The notes under the pieces were generated by a model. It did no database searches, was not told the origin of the DNA, and saw nothing but the letters and a program-made list of their open reading frames with translations. From Streptomyces canus (GTDB lineage: Bacteria; Actinomycetota; Actinomycetes; Streptomycetales; Streptomycetaceae), in assembly GCF_030816965.1 (NCBI RefSeq), contig NZ_JAUSYQ010000002.1:8918001-8982000 (forward strand): DNA of 64,000 nucleotides, read 5' to 3'. Below are positions 51,489 to 60,009 of the stretch, in pieces; within the stretch, counting starts at the first letter, position 1, and every line of letters begins with the position of its first letter. The position numbers and the translations under genes were made by a program.

Positions 51489-53111
51489 CTACGCGGGGAA
51501 CTCCAGGGCCTCCGGAGTGATCTCCCGCAGCTCACCGTCCAGCATCAGCCAGCGCGTGATGCCGATCGACTCCAGGAACGGCAGGTCGTGACTGGCCACG
51601 ACCAGCGCGCCCTCGTACGACTCCAGGGCTGACGTCAGTTGTCGCACGCTCGCCATGTCGAGGTTGTTCGTCGGCTCGTCGAGCATGAGCAGCTGGGGTG
51701 CGGGCTCCGCCAGCATCAGCGCGGCCAGGGCCGCCCGGAAGCGTTCGCCACCGGACAGCGTCGACGCCTGCTGGTCCGCCCGGGCGCCCCGGAACAGGAA
51801 GCGGGCGAGACGGGCCCGCACCCGGTTGTTGGTGGCACCCGGCGCGAACCGGGCCACGTTCTCGGCGACCGACAGCTCGCCGTCGAGGACGTCCAGTCGC
51901 TGGGGCAGGAAGCGGAGCGGGACATGGGCCGTCGCCTCGCCCGACACCGGCTCCAGGTCCCCGGCGATCGTGCGCAGCAACGTCGTCTTGCCCGCGCCGT
52001 TGCGCCCGATCAGCGCGACCCGCTCGGGGCCCCGCAGGTCGAGCCCGCCCTTCACCCGTGCGCCGTGGGCGAGTTCCAGGTCCATCAGGGTCAGCACCGT
52101 ACGGCCCGGCGGCACGGCCGTGTACGGCAGGTCGACGCGGATCTCGTCGTCGTCCCGCACGGCCTCCACCGCCTCGTCGAGCCGGTCCTTGGCCTCGGCG
52201 AGTTTCTCCTCGTGCATGATGCGGTGCTTGCCCGCGGACTCCTGTGCCGACCGCTTGCGCGCCCCCATGACGATCTTCGGCTCGCGCTTCTGCTCGAACA
52301 TCTTCTGGCCGTACCGCTTGCGCCGGGCCAACTTGACCTGGGCATCGGCCAGTTCGCGCTTCTGCTTGCGGAAGTCGGACTCGGCGACCCGCACCATCCG
52401 CTCCGCCGCGTCCTGTTCGACGGCCAGGGCTTCCTCGTAGGCGGAGAAATTGCCGCCGTACCAGGTGACCTCCCCGGAGCGCAGATCGGCGATCTGGTCG
52501 ACCAGGTCGAGGAGTTCGCGGTCGTGGCTGACCACGACCATGACCCCGGGCCAGGAGGCGACGGCCGTGTACAGGCGCCTGCGGGCGTACAGGTCGAGGT
52601 TGTTGGTGGGCTCGTCGAGAAGCAGGACGTCAGGGCGGCGCAGCAGCAGCGCCGCCAGCCGCAGCAGCACCGACTCGCCGCCCGAGACCTCGCCGATCCC
52701 GCGGTCCAACTCGATGTGGCCGAGCCCGAGTTCGCCCAGGGTGGCCAGGGCCCGCTCCTCCACGTCCCAGTCGTCGCCGACCGTCTCGAAGTGCTCCTCG
52801 GCCACGTCACCCGCCTCGATGGCGTGCAGGGCGGCGCGCTGCGCGGCGATGCCGAGCGCCTCGTCGACCTTCAGGCCGGTGTCGAGCGTGACGTTCTGCG
52901 GGAGGTAACCGACCTCGCCCGCCACGCGCACGGCGCCGTCGGCCGGGGTGAGTTCACCGGCGATGAGCTTCAACAGGGTCGATTTTCCCGACCCGTTGAC
53001 GCCGACGAGACCGGTCCGGCCGGGGCCGAAGGCGATGTCGAGGCCCTCGAAGACAGGGGTGCCGTCGGGCCAGGAGAAGGCGAGCGAGGTGCAGGTGATG
53101 GAAGTAGACAT
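51489..53111 (-). CDS. ABC-F family ATPase
   Basis: 540 aa with two ATPase cassettes and no membrane part. Walker A GVNGSGKST and GRNGAGKTT, signatures VSGGESVLLRL and LSGGERFRAAL, Walker B LLLDEPTNNLD and LMLDEPTNNLD. A charged linker of about 90 residues (DFRKQKRELADAQVKLARRK) joins them. ABC-F proteins act on the ribosome, many giving antibiotic resistance. ATG 53111. The long leader and strong promoter suggest attenuation control. Confidence 0.93.
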   Translation of the reverse strand: MSTSITCTSLAFSWPDGTPVFEGLDIAFGPGRTGLVGVNGSGKSTLLKLIAGELTPADGAVRVAGEVGYLPQNVTLDTGLKVDEALGIAAQRAALHAIEAGDVAEEHFETVGDDWDVEERALATLGELGLGHIELDRGIGEVSGGESVLLRLAALLLRRPDVLLLDEPTNNLDLYARRRLYTAVASWPGVMVVVSHDRELLDLVDQIADLRSGEVTWYGGNFSAYEEALAVEQDAAERMVRVAESDFRKQKRELADAQVKLARRKRYGQKMFEQKREPKIVMGARKRSAQESAGKHRIMHEEKLAEAKDRLDEAVEAVRDDDEIRVDLPYTAVPPGRTVLTLMDLELAHGARVKGGLDLRGPERVALIGRNGAGKTTLLRTIAGDLEPVSGEATAHVPLRFLPQRLDVLDGELSVAENVARFAPGATNNRVRARLARFLFRGARADQQASTLSGGERFRAALAALMLAEPAPQLLMLDEPTNNLDMASVRQLTSALESYEGALVVASHDLPFLESIGITRWLMLDGELREITPEALEFPA

Positions 53112-53339
53112 ACGAGTCTCCGCGGTTGCTCGAAGCGAGAAGGGGCAAACGCGTATCGAGACACCCGCGGCGACGGGAGACGAGAGGAAACCGGAGGGCA
53201 CCGGCAGGGTCCGGCTCGTCGGAACGGCTCGTGTGCCGAGGTCGCACGCAGCGCACACACCTCAGGTGTGTGACACGGTGTCTCAGGACCTCAGACGAGC
53301 AACGTCCTTCTCCGATCGACGACAACAGAACCGTTGTAC

Positions 53340-53368
53340 AACGTACGAGGCGGCCGCAGGGCTGTCAA
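53340..53368 (-). promoter_or_regulatory. ABC-F promoter with overlapping palindrome
   Basis: On the minus strand TTGACA (53368-53363) and TACGTT (53345-53340) are 17 bases apart. CGTTGTACAACG (53332-53343), a perfect 12-bp palindrome, overlaps the -10 box. The leader is about 220 nt and contains CACACACCT-C-AGGTGTGTG (53254-53272) and a mini reading frame TTG CTC GTC TGA after GGAGAAGGA near 53312-53292. Confidence 0.65.
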
Positions 53369-53395
53369 CGAGTTAATGCTCCCCAGGAGGCCCCC

Positions 53396-54043
53396 GTGCC
53401 CGTCGGCCCGCTCTCCCTGCCGGCCCACCTCTACCTGCTGGCCTGGGACACCTCGAAGTCCGAGATCACCGGTGCCAGCCAGATCCCCCAGCTGGTCCGC
53501 GCCGGTGCGCTTACCGAGCTGGCCCAGCGCGGGCTTCTCGTCGACGACGACGGCATCACCACGCCGGTCGACATGGACGCGTCCACCGGCGACGCCGTCC
53601 TGGACGGGCTTCTCGAACTGGTCCGCGAATCCCGGCCGCACCGGTGGCGGTCCTGGGTGACGCTCCACAGCCGGATCACCCTGGACGCCGTACGGGAACA
53701 ACTCGCCGCCGGGGGATCTCTGCGGGCGCGCAAGAAGCGGGCCCTCGGGCTATTCCCCACGGTCGAGTACGACCTGGCGCGCCCGGCCGCGGTGGAGGCG
53801 CTCCAGGAGGAGGCACGGGGGATCCTGCGGGGGCCGGTCCCGGCCGTGGACATCTCAGACCGGGACGCGGCCGTCGTCGCGCTCGCGGCGGCCGCCGGGC
53901 TGCGGACCCTGCTGCCCCGCAAGGCGTCGTACGACACCCGGGTCGAGGAACTCATCGAGCGCAGCGGACAGGCGGCCCCGGCGCTGCGGAAGGTCGTCCA
54001 TGAGCTGCGCGGGGCGGTGGCGGCGGCCTCGGCCGGAGCCTGA
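53396..54043 (+). CDS. GPP34 (GOLPH3-like) protein
   Basis: 215 aa. GPP34-family fold, starting LSLPAHLYLLAWDTSKSEI with LVRAGALTELAQRGLLVDDD and a C-terminal helical part. Golgi phosphoprotein 3 homologues in actinomycetes bind phosphoinositide-like lipids or are of unknown role; many Streptomyces have several. GTG 53396 with AGGAGG five bases upstream. Divergent from the ABC-F gene. Confidence 0.9.
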   Translation: MPVGPLSLPAHLYLLAWDTSKSEITGASQIPQLVRAGALTELAQRGLLVDDDGITTPVDMDASTGDAVLDGLLELVRESRPHRWRSWVTLHSRITLDAVREQLAAGGSLRARKKRALGLFPTVEYDLARPAAVEALQEEARGILRGPVPAVDISDRDAAVVALAAAAGLRTLLPRKASYDTRVEELIERSGQAAPALRKVVHELRGAVAAASAGA

Positions 54044-54079
54044 ACTCCGGAGCCTGAACACCGGCGTGGCGCCGCCGCC

Positions 54080-54820
54080 GTGGCCACCGGCGCCGGGCTC
54101 TCGTGGGCCCTGGGCGCCACTGGGGACCGTGAGACGGATCGCCGTCGTGGTCGGCGTTTCGTGACCGTGGACTTCGAGAGCGGGCTACGCGCGGGACCTC
54201 GGGGCGTAGCCGACACCGTGCGGGCCGCGCTCGCGGCGGGCGCGATCGGGGTGAGCATCGAGGATGCACTGTACGAGGGGCGAGCCGCTACGGGTGATCG
54301 GTGAGCAGGCCGAGAGATCGCCGCGGCCCGCGAGGCCGCCGAGCCGAGAGCGTGCCGTTGTTCGTGAACGCCCGTATCGACACATTCCAGCGCAGCGCCC
54401 GGAGGGGAGCGGGCCGCCGCCTACCTCGCCGTGGCTGCCGAGGGGATCTTCGTCCCCGGGGCCGCCGACGCCGAGGGCGTGGCGTTGTTCGTGAACGCCC
54501 GGATCAACACGTTCCCGCGCGGCGCCGGGATGAGGCAGTGGGGGAGGACCGCACCCTGGAGCGGGCCGCCGCCTACCTCGCCGTGGCTGCCGACGGGATC
54601 TTCGTCCCCGGGGCCGTCGACCCGGGGGCCGTCGAACTCCTCGTCGACGGCGTGAACGGACCGCCGAACGTCATGGCCGGATCCGGCACCCTCCCGTCGC
54701 CGAGCACCGGCTCGTTGCGCACGACGCCCTCCGGTGCCTGCCGCACACGCCCTGGTCCGCCGCGCCGCGCGGGAGCTGCAGGACGCGGAGACGACGACGC
54801 GCCGGCCGATGGGCTCGCCA
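54080..54820 (+). pseudogene. PEP mutase/isocitrate lyase-family remnant with duplication
   Basis: Pieces of one protein lie in changing frames: VTVDFESGLRAGPRGVADTV and GAIGVSIEDALYEG (54161-54285), PLFVNARIDTFQRSA (54355-54400), AAYLAVAAEGIFVPGAADAEG, ALFVNARINTFPRGAG, AAYLAVAADGIFVPGAVDPG and ELLVDGVNGPPNVMAG, and the tail ALVRRAARELQDA (54746-54784). The middle part is present twice. Catalytic N-terminal sequence is lost. A functional product is excluded. Confidence 0.8.
54357..54619. repeat. Imperfect tandem duplication inside the pseudogene
   Basis: The segment GTTGTTCGTGAACGCCCG..(54357) to GCCGCCGAC (about 54470) recurs from 54484 to about 54620, with a 25-base longer middle in the second copy (around GAGGCAGTGGGGGAGGAC). 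Sequence match between the shared parts is about 90 percent by eye. Confidence 0.75.
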
Positions 54821-54853
54821 CGGCGAGCGCAACGCCCTCTTCGGTGGCCCGCG

Positions 54854-55270
54854 TCAGTAGGCGTCCCGCATCAGCTCCGCCAGGTCGTGGTCGAGGTCGA
54901 GCTGGAGGTGCTCCAGGCCGGTCGGCACCAGGTCGTTCGTCGCCTCCAGGAACCGGCGCAGCTCACCCGTGCGCACATGCACGACGGCGGTGCCCTCGGG
55001 GGCGTGGAACTCGAGCACGGTGCGGTCGTAGCCGTACGGCCGCACCCGGACGTCGCCGTGGCCATCCGGCTCGTGCAGGCCGGTGCTGAGCAGATCGCGG
55101 CTGAAGGTCCAGCAGACCTCGACCCCCTCCAGGGTGGCCGGGGCGGGGAAGGTCATTCGGACCGCGAACGGATCGCAGCGGTCGTAGTGCAGTGTGGCGG
55201 GAATGCTCGGCATCCGCGGTGCCGCGGCGACGAGACGGGCCTCGACAGGCTGCTCGATGACGGTGGACAA
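54854..55270 (-). CDS. SsgA/SsgB-like sporulation and division protein
   Basis: 138 aa SsgA-like protein (SALP): ATLHYDRCDPFAVRMTFPAPA, VEVCWTFSRDLLSTGLHEPDG, DVRVRP, EFHAPEGTAVVHV. SALPs are found in sporulating actinomycetes and guide septum and cell-wall events. TTG 55270 is chosen because AAGGGAG lies six bases upstream. Confidence 0.92.
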   Translation of the reverse strand: MSTVIEQPVEARLVAAAPRMPSIPATLHYDRCDPFAVRMTFPAPATLEGVEVCWTFSRDLLSTGLHEPDGHGDVRVRPYGYDRTVLEFHAPEGTAVVHVRTGELRRFLEATNDLVPTGLEHLQLDLDHDLAELMRDAY

Positions 55271-55510
55271 CGCGTGCTCCCTTGTGACGGCTGGAGGGCT
55301 TCCGGGTGAGGACGGGCACTGGAAGAGACGACGGAATGAGCCAATCCGTGTACACGAAAGTCGAGTGACCTCTGTCACCGTCTTCATGCACGGGTGTGAT
55401 CCAGTCCTTCTCCCGTGCCCCGAGAGGCACTTGTGACACCCCCCGCACCGGCAGGCGGCCGGCGGAGGGCATCTGGACGGCGCCGGAAGCGTGGGCTAGC
55501 TTCGCCCGCC

Positions 55511-56623
55511 ATGAGGCGCTTGGGGAACACGCGAGGCAAGAGACGGACGGGCCTGACGAGCCGGACCATCGCCGTAGGGGTGGCCTGTGCGGCGGTGCTG
55601 GCCGCCCTGGCCGCCGTACCGGCCGAGGCGCACGATCCCGACGGCCGCACTCCGCACTGGGAGCTCAAGGACAGCGGCACCCCTGAGGTGCGCTTCCGCG
55701 GGCTGTCGGCCGTCAGCCGGGACACCGCCTGGCTGGCCGGTACCCAGGGCACCGTGCTGCGCACCACGGACGGCGGCGCGAGCTGGCGAAACGTCTCGCC
55801 GCCCGGCACCGCCGAACTCCAGTTCCGGGACATCGAGTCCTTCGACGCGCGCCGGGCCGTGGTCCTGGCCATCGGAGAGGGCGAGGCATCCCGCGTGTAC
55901 CGCACCGACGACGGCGGCGCGACCTGGACCGAGTCCTTCCGCAACACCGACGCCAAGGCCTTCTACGACTGCCTCACCTTCTTCGACCGCAGCCACGGCC
56001 TCGCCATGAGCGACCCGGTGGACGGGAAGTTCCGCATCCTGTCGACCTCCGACGGTGGCCGTTCCTGGAAGGTGCTGCCGAACACCGGGATGCCGGCCGC
56101 GCTCGACGGCGAGGCCGGCTTCGCGGCCAGCGGGCAGTGCCTGGTCAGTTCCGGGCCGCGGGACGTCTGGCTGGCCACCGGCGGGGCGGCACGCGCGCGT
56201 GTACTGCACTCCGCCGACCGGGGGCTGACCTGGACGGCCTCCGACACGCCGATCCCGGCGGGTGACCCGGCCAAGGGTGTCTTCGCGCTCGCCTTCCGCG
56301 ACCGCGTGCACGGACTCGCGGTCGGCGGCGACTACCGCCCGGGCCAGAGCTCGCCGCAGGCCGCCGCCCGAACCGGCGACGGGGGCGCCGCCTGGCGGCC
56401 CGCCGCAGTCCCGGTGAACGGCTACCGCTCCGGAGTGGCCTGGCTCCCGCACAGCCGCACCGCCGCCCTCGCGGTGGGCCCCACCGGCACCGACCTCACC
56501 CGGGACGGCGGCCGGACCTGGCGGACCGTCGACACCGGCTCGTACGACACCGTGGACTGCTCGCTCGACGGCGGCTGCTGGGCGGCCGGGGAGAAGGGAC
56601 GGGTGGCACGTCTGGAGGGCTGA
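55511..56623 (+). CDS. Secreted BNR/Ycf48-like beta-propeller protein
   Basis: 370 aa. Signal peptide (VGVACAAVLAALAAVPAEAH), then repeated BNR/Asp-box units such as VLRTTDGGASWRN, VYRTDDGGATWTE, ILSTSDGGRSWKV, VLHSADRGLTWT and TDLTRDGGRTWRT. The family resembles photosystem II assembly factor Ycf48 and is annotated in Streptomyces as oxidoreductase without good reason. ATG 55511 follows TAGCTT by eight bases (leaderless). Confidence 0.88.
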   Translation: MRRLGNTRGKRRTGLTSRTIAVGVACAAVLAALAAVPAEAHDPDGRTPHWELKDSGTPEVRFRGLSAVSRDTAWLAGTQGTVLRTTDGGASWRNVSPPGTAELQFRDIESFDARRAVVLAIGEGEASRVYRTDDGGATWTESFRNTDAKAFYDCLTFFDRSHGLAMSDPVDGKFRILSTSDGGRSWKVLPNTGMPAALDGEAGFAASGQCLVSSGPRDVWLATGGAARARVLHSADRGLTWTASDTPIPAGDPAKGVFALAFRDRVHGLAVGGDYRPGQSSPQAAARTGDGGAAWRPAAVPVNGYRSGVAWLPHSRTAALAVGPTGTDLTRDGGRTWRTVDTGSYDTVDCSLDGGCWAAGEKGRVARLEG

Positions 56624-56673
56624 GTGGCGGAATGTGGGTACCCGGTCGCCGACGGCGAAAGGAGTGATCCCAT

Positions 56674-57003
56674 ATGCCAGCCGGTTCGAGCTCCAAGCGC
56701 GAGCGTCAGTACGAGCACATCAAGGAGAGCGCCCAGGACCGGGGCGAGAGCACCGGACGGGCCAAGGAGATCGCGGCGCGGACGGTCAACAAGGAACGCG
56801 CCCGGTCCGGCGAGTCCAAGTCCGCCAGCCGTACCTCGACCCAGGACATGTCCTCGGGCAAGCGGGGCGGCCAGCGGTCCGGCAAGGGCTCCCAGGGTCC
56901 GACCTACGACCAGCTCTACGAGGAAGCCAAACGCAAGGGGGTCAAGGGCCGTTCGGACATGAACAAGAGCCAGCTCCAGCGTGCCCTGGGCGGCAAGAGC
57001 TGA
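56674..57003 (+). CDS. Small basic protein, plasmid-stabilisation/Rho-N type
   Basis: 109 aa, very hydrophilic and basic, with a C-terminal Rho-N-like motif (LYEEAKRKGVKGRSDMNKSQLQRAL). Streptomyces homologues are annotated as plasmid stabilization proteins, with no proven role. ATG 56674 has AAAGGAG nine bases upstream. Confidence 0.85.
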   Translation: MPAGSSSKRERQYEHIKESAQDRGESTGRAKEIAARTVNKERARSGESKSASRTSTQDMSSGKRGGQRSGKGSQGPTYDQLYEEAKRKGVKGRSDMNKSQLQRALGGKS

Positions 57004-57006
57004 CCC

Positions 57007-57303
57007 TCAGCCCAGGGTCTCGCGGTACCCCTCCAGCGCGGGGGCCGTCTTCGTCGCGGCGAACTCGGTGACTCGGTACGCGCCCACCCCGGCCGTGACG
57101 AACGGGTCACCCGCGACGATCTCCTGGATCCGTGAGTGGTCCTCCGCGACGGCGATGATCACGCCGCCGTCGCGGGGATTCTTGCGCCCGGACGCCAGGA
57201 AGACACCTCGCTCGTACTGCTCGTCCAACCAGGCGACATGCGCCGGCAGCACGGCGTCCACGGCATCGAGCGGGGCGGTGTAGGTCAGTTCCAGTACGAA
57301 CAT
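57007..57303 (-). CDS. YciI-like protein
   Basis: 98 aa YciI-fold protein (MFVLELTYTAPLDAVDAVLPAHVAWLDEQYERG, VVAGDPFVTAGV-like segment). Enzymatic role unknown. ATG 57303 lies seven bases after TACCCT on the minus strand with no ribosome binding site, so the message is probably leaderless. Divergent from endonuclease V. Confidence 0.88.
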   Translation of the reverse strand: MFVLELTYTAPLDAVDAVLPAHVAWLDEQYERGVFLASGRKNPRDGGVIIAVAEDHSRIQEIVAGDPFVTAGVGAYRVTEFAATKTAPALEGYRETLG

Positions 57304-57345
57304 GATCGCGAGGGTACGCCGCCTCGCCGTACCCTCGTCCCCACC

Positions 57346-58035
57346 ATGACGACCGTAGACATTCCCGCGGGCTGGCCCGCGACCGAGGAGCAGGCCCGCG
57401 CGGTCCAGGACGAGTTGAGGGCGAGGACGGTCCTCGACGAGCCCGGTCCGCCGCCCGGCACCGGCCACGTCACCGGGGTCGACGTGGCCTACGACGACGA
57501 ACGGGACGTCGTCGCGGCGGCGGCCGTGGTGCTGGACGCGGTGACCCTGGACGTCGTCGCCGAGGCCACGGCCGTCGGGCGGATCTCCTTTCCGTACGTC
57601 CCCGGCCTGCTCGCCTTCCGGGAGATCCCCACGGTCCTCGCCGCCCTCGGCGCCCTGCCGGGGCCGCCCGGCCTGGTCGTCTGTGACGGCTACGGCCTCG
57701 CCCATCCCCGCCGCTTCGGCCTCGCGAGCCACCTGGGCGTGCTCACCGGTCTGCCGACCATCGGCGTCGCCAAGAACCCGTTCGCCTTCACCTACGACGA
57801 TCCCGGCGCCCGGCGCGGCGCGTGGGCGCCGCTGCTGGCGGACGGGCAGGAGGTGGGCCGGGCCCTGCGGACCCGCGAGGCCGTGAAGCCGGTCTTCGTA
57901 TCGGTCGGCCACCGCGTGAGCCTCGACAACGCCTGCGCCCACACCCTCGCGCTCACGCCGGCGTACCGGCTCCCGGAGACGACCCGCAGGGCGGACGCGC
58001 TGTGCCGGAAGGCGCTGCGGGAGGCGACCGCCTGA
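57346..58035 (+). CDS. nfi: Endonuclease V (deoxyinosine-specific)
   Basis: 229 aa. Metal-binding Asp in GVDVAYDD, conserved RISFPYVPGLLAFREIP, VCDGYGLAHPRRFGLASHLG and GVAKNPF. It nicks DNA (or RNA) next to inosine. ATG 57346; TACCCT (57330-57335) lies ten bases upstream, fitting a leaderless transcript. Confidence 0.93.
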   Translation: MTTVDIPAGWPATEEQARAVQDELRARTVLDEPGPPPGTGHVTGVDVAYDDERDVVAAAAVVLDAVTLDVVAEATAVGRISFPYVPGLLAFREIPTVLAALGALPGPPGLVVCDGYGLAHPRRFGLASHLGVLTGLPTIGVAKNPFAFTYDDPGARRGAWAPLLADGQEVGRALRTREAVKPVFVSVGHRVSLDNACAHTLALTPAYRLPETTRRADALCRKALREATA

Positions 58036-58134
58036 CCGCGCTCCAGGAGGAGACGGAGCCAGGGGAGACTGAGTACGTCGTCTGAGTATCTGTACGGATG
58101 TGCGCAGCCCGGTGTGATCGGCAGGCTGTCCCGC

Positions 58135-58293
58135 ATGACGACGCACCGCATGACCCACCGTTCTCCCAAGCCCCTCGCCGACCCCGACCGGCCCGTCGAG
58201 CGCGCGGTGACCGCCGCGCTGGTCCTCGGTGTGCTCGCGGGACTCGGCTGGATCGCGGGGATGATCTACACGGTGGCGGGCTGGTCCTTCTGA
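58135..58293 (+). CDS. Small membrane protein, 52 aa
   Basis: ATG 58135 to TGA 58293: a polar N-terminus (MTTHRMTHRSPKPLADPDRP), then one hydrophobic helix (VTAALVLGVLAGLGWIAGMI) and a short tail YTVAGWSF. Third-position GC is high as in real genes. I cannot name it; it fits the many single-pass small proteins of Streptomyces. It stops eight bases before the convergent gene. Confidence 0.65.
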   Translation: MTTHRMTHRSPKPLADPDRPVERAVTAALVLGVLAGLGWIAGMIYTVAGWSF

Positions 58294-58300
58294 CGCGGGC

Positions 58301-59479
58301 TCACCGGCTCGACGCCACCCGGAAGGTGATTCCGGCCCGTCGCAGCCGCTCGATCAGCGCGTCCCCCATCGCCACCGCCGTCGTGACCTGACCGGCGGTC
58401 TCCGGCAGGTCGTCGAAGGCCAGGGACAGCGCCGACTCGGCGAACATCTTCGCCGTCTCGTCGTATCCGGGGTCGCCGCCCGCCACCTCCGTGAACACCC
58501 GGCGCCCACCGCCCTCGCCGACGAAGCGCACGGTGAACCAGCTCTTGGCCCGTTTCTCGGGGCTCGGCCCGTCACCCGGCTTGACCCGGTCGGACAGCCA
58601 GCGCCGGGCGGGCGGCAGTTGGGCCGCCGCGAACAGAGCGCCCACGGCCGCGACCCCGCCCACCACCATGGGCAGCCGCCGTACCGCCGCATAGTGGCGG
58701 TAGCGGAAGTCGGGGCCGTAGCGCTCGAGGGCCTTCGCGGAGCGGCGCACGATCTGCGCGTCGATGGTCGGCAGGGGCAGGGCCCAGGCGCCGATCTCCT
58801 GGGCGTACCGCGGGGCTCCGGTCGGCGTGGTGGCCCGTCGGCCCACCAGGCGCGGCTCGTGCCGTCCGCGGTCCCGGGCGGCGGCCATCATCTGCCGGCC
58901 CCGCGCGAACTGGTTCAATGCCGAGGCGAACGTTCCGCCGGAGAAGGTGGCGTCGGCGGTCACGAACCCGTCGACGGTCAGCGGCACGCCCTCCGGCAGC
59001 TGCCGGACCGTGAAGTACGCCCCCAGGTCGTGCGGGATCGAGTCGAACCCGCACGCGTGCACCAGCCGTGCGCCCGTCTCACGCGCGCGTGCGTCGTGCC
59101 GGACGTACATCAGGTCCACGAACTCCGGCTCGCCCGAGAGGTCGAGATAGTCCGTACCCGCGTCCGCGCAGGCGGCGACGAGCTCCTCGCCGTACGTCAG
59201 ATACGGGCCGACCGTCGTGGCGACCACGCGCGCGTGCCCGGCGAGGGCGCGCAGTGACTCCGGGTCCGAGGCGTCGGCCGTGAGCACCTCGACGTCCGTG
59301 CCCTTGGGCAGCTTCTCGCGCAGCGCCCGGAGCTTGTCCTCGCTGCGGCCGGCGATCGCCCAGCGCAGATCGTCCGGGCCGTGTGCGGCGAGGTACTCCG
59401 CGGTGAGCACTCCCGCGAAGCTGGTCGCTCCGAAGAGCACGATGTCGTAGGGACGGTCCGCCTTTTTCAGCCTGCTCAT
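58301..59479 (-). CDS. Saccharopine dehydrogenase-like / trans-acting enoyl reductase
   Basis: 392 aa. Rossmann motif IVLFGATSFAGVLTAEYL at residues 13-30, YDLSGE-like YLDLSGEPEFVD, ACGFDSIPHDLGAYF; a membrane-associated stretch near 270. The family includes mycobacterial Rv2953-type trans-acting enoyl reductases of lipid synthesis. Its substrate here is unknown. ATG 59479 follows AGGAGTGTC. Confidence 0.88.
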   Translation of the reverse strand: MSRLKKADRPYDIVLFGATSFAGVLTAEYLAAHGPDDLRWAIAGRSEDKLRALREKLPKGTDVEVLTADASDPESLRALAGHARVVATTVGPYLTYGEELVAACADAGTDYLDLSGEPEFVDLMYVRHDARARETGARLVHACGFDSIPHDLGAYFTVRQLPEGVPLTVDGFVTADATFSGGTFASALNQFARGRQMMAAARDRGRHEPRLVGRRATTPTGAPRYAQEIGAWALPLPTIDAQIVRRSAKALERYGPDFRYRHYAAVRRLPMVVGGVAAVGALFAAAQLPPARRWLSDRVKPGDGPSPEKRAKSWFTVRFVGEGGGRRVFTEVAGGDPGYDETAKMFAESALSLAFDDLPETAGQVTTAVAMGDALIERLRRAGITFRVASSR

Positions 59480-59570
59480 GACACTCCTGGTCCCGCCGCA
59501 CGCGCCGTTGTCGGAGGCCGAGGCTAGCGTGAAGAGTGCGGAGCCCGACGACGAGGCCGGAGGTGGGACG

Positions 59571-59900
59571 GTGGCCGTGCCCAGGAATGCCCTGAAGAAG
59601 TGGGTGAAAGTGCGCGAGTTCGCCCTGGGGCTGCCGGGTGTCGCGGAGCCACGCGGCGGAGCCGCACATCGATACCGCCCCTGGGGCGCGACCGTCACCA
59701 AGGTCGACAAGAAGGTCTTCGTCATCCTGGGCGTGAGCGACGGCAGCCACCCGATAGGCGTCACGGTGAAGCTCAGCGACGCGGAGGCCCACGCCCACGC
59801 GCTGACCGCCCCGGCAGCGGACCTGCTGTGCGACTGGGTCGAGGAGAGCTGTCGCACGCTCGCGCCGAAACGGCTGATAGCGGAGCCCGACGCCCGGTGA
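59571..59900 (+). CDS. MmcQ/YjbR-family protein
   Basis: 109 aa. YjbR/CyaY-like DNA-binding fold (VREFALGLPGVAEPRGGA, KVFVILGVSDGSHPIGVTVKL, WVEESCRTLAPKRLI). GTG 59571 is preferred for GGAGGTGGG upstream; the frame is open further and GTG 59529 is also possible. Function unknown; the gene is divergent from the enoyl reductase-like gene. Confidence 0.82.
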   Translation: MAVPRNALKKWVKVREFALGLPGVAEPRGGAAHRYRPWGATVTKVDKKVFVILGVSDGSHPIGVTVKLSDAEAHAHALTAPAADLLCDWVEESCRTLAPKRLIAEPDAR

Positions 59901-59917
59901 CCGGGCCCATAATTGGC

Positions 59918-59927
59918 TAAGCGCTTG
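59918..59927. promoter_or_regulatory. AAGCGCTT palindrome upstream of acyl-CoA operon
   Basis: AAGCGCTT (59919-59926) lies in GCTAAGCGCTTGCTCGCTC, 83 bases before the CoA transferase start. AAGCGCTTGCTC motifs precede many actinobacterial fatty acyl-CoA operons as TetR-family operators. Confidence 0.5.
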
Positions 59928-60009
59928 CTCGCTCAGGTCTTGTGTCCACTGGAACGCATTCATAGCATCACTGGTGTTACATCAGTTGTGTCACGCCTAT
60001 GGGGGCTGG

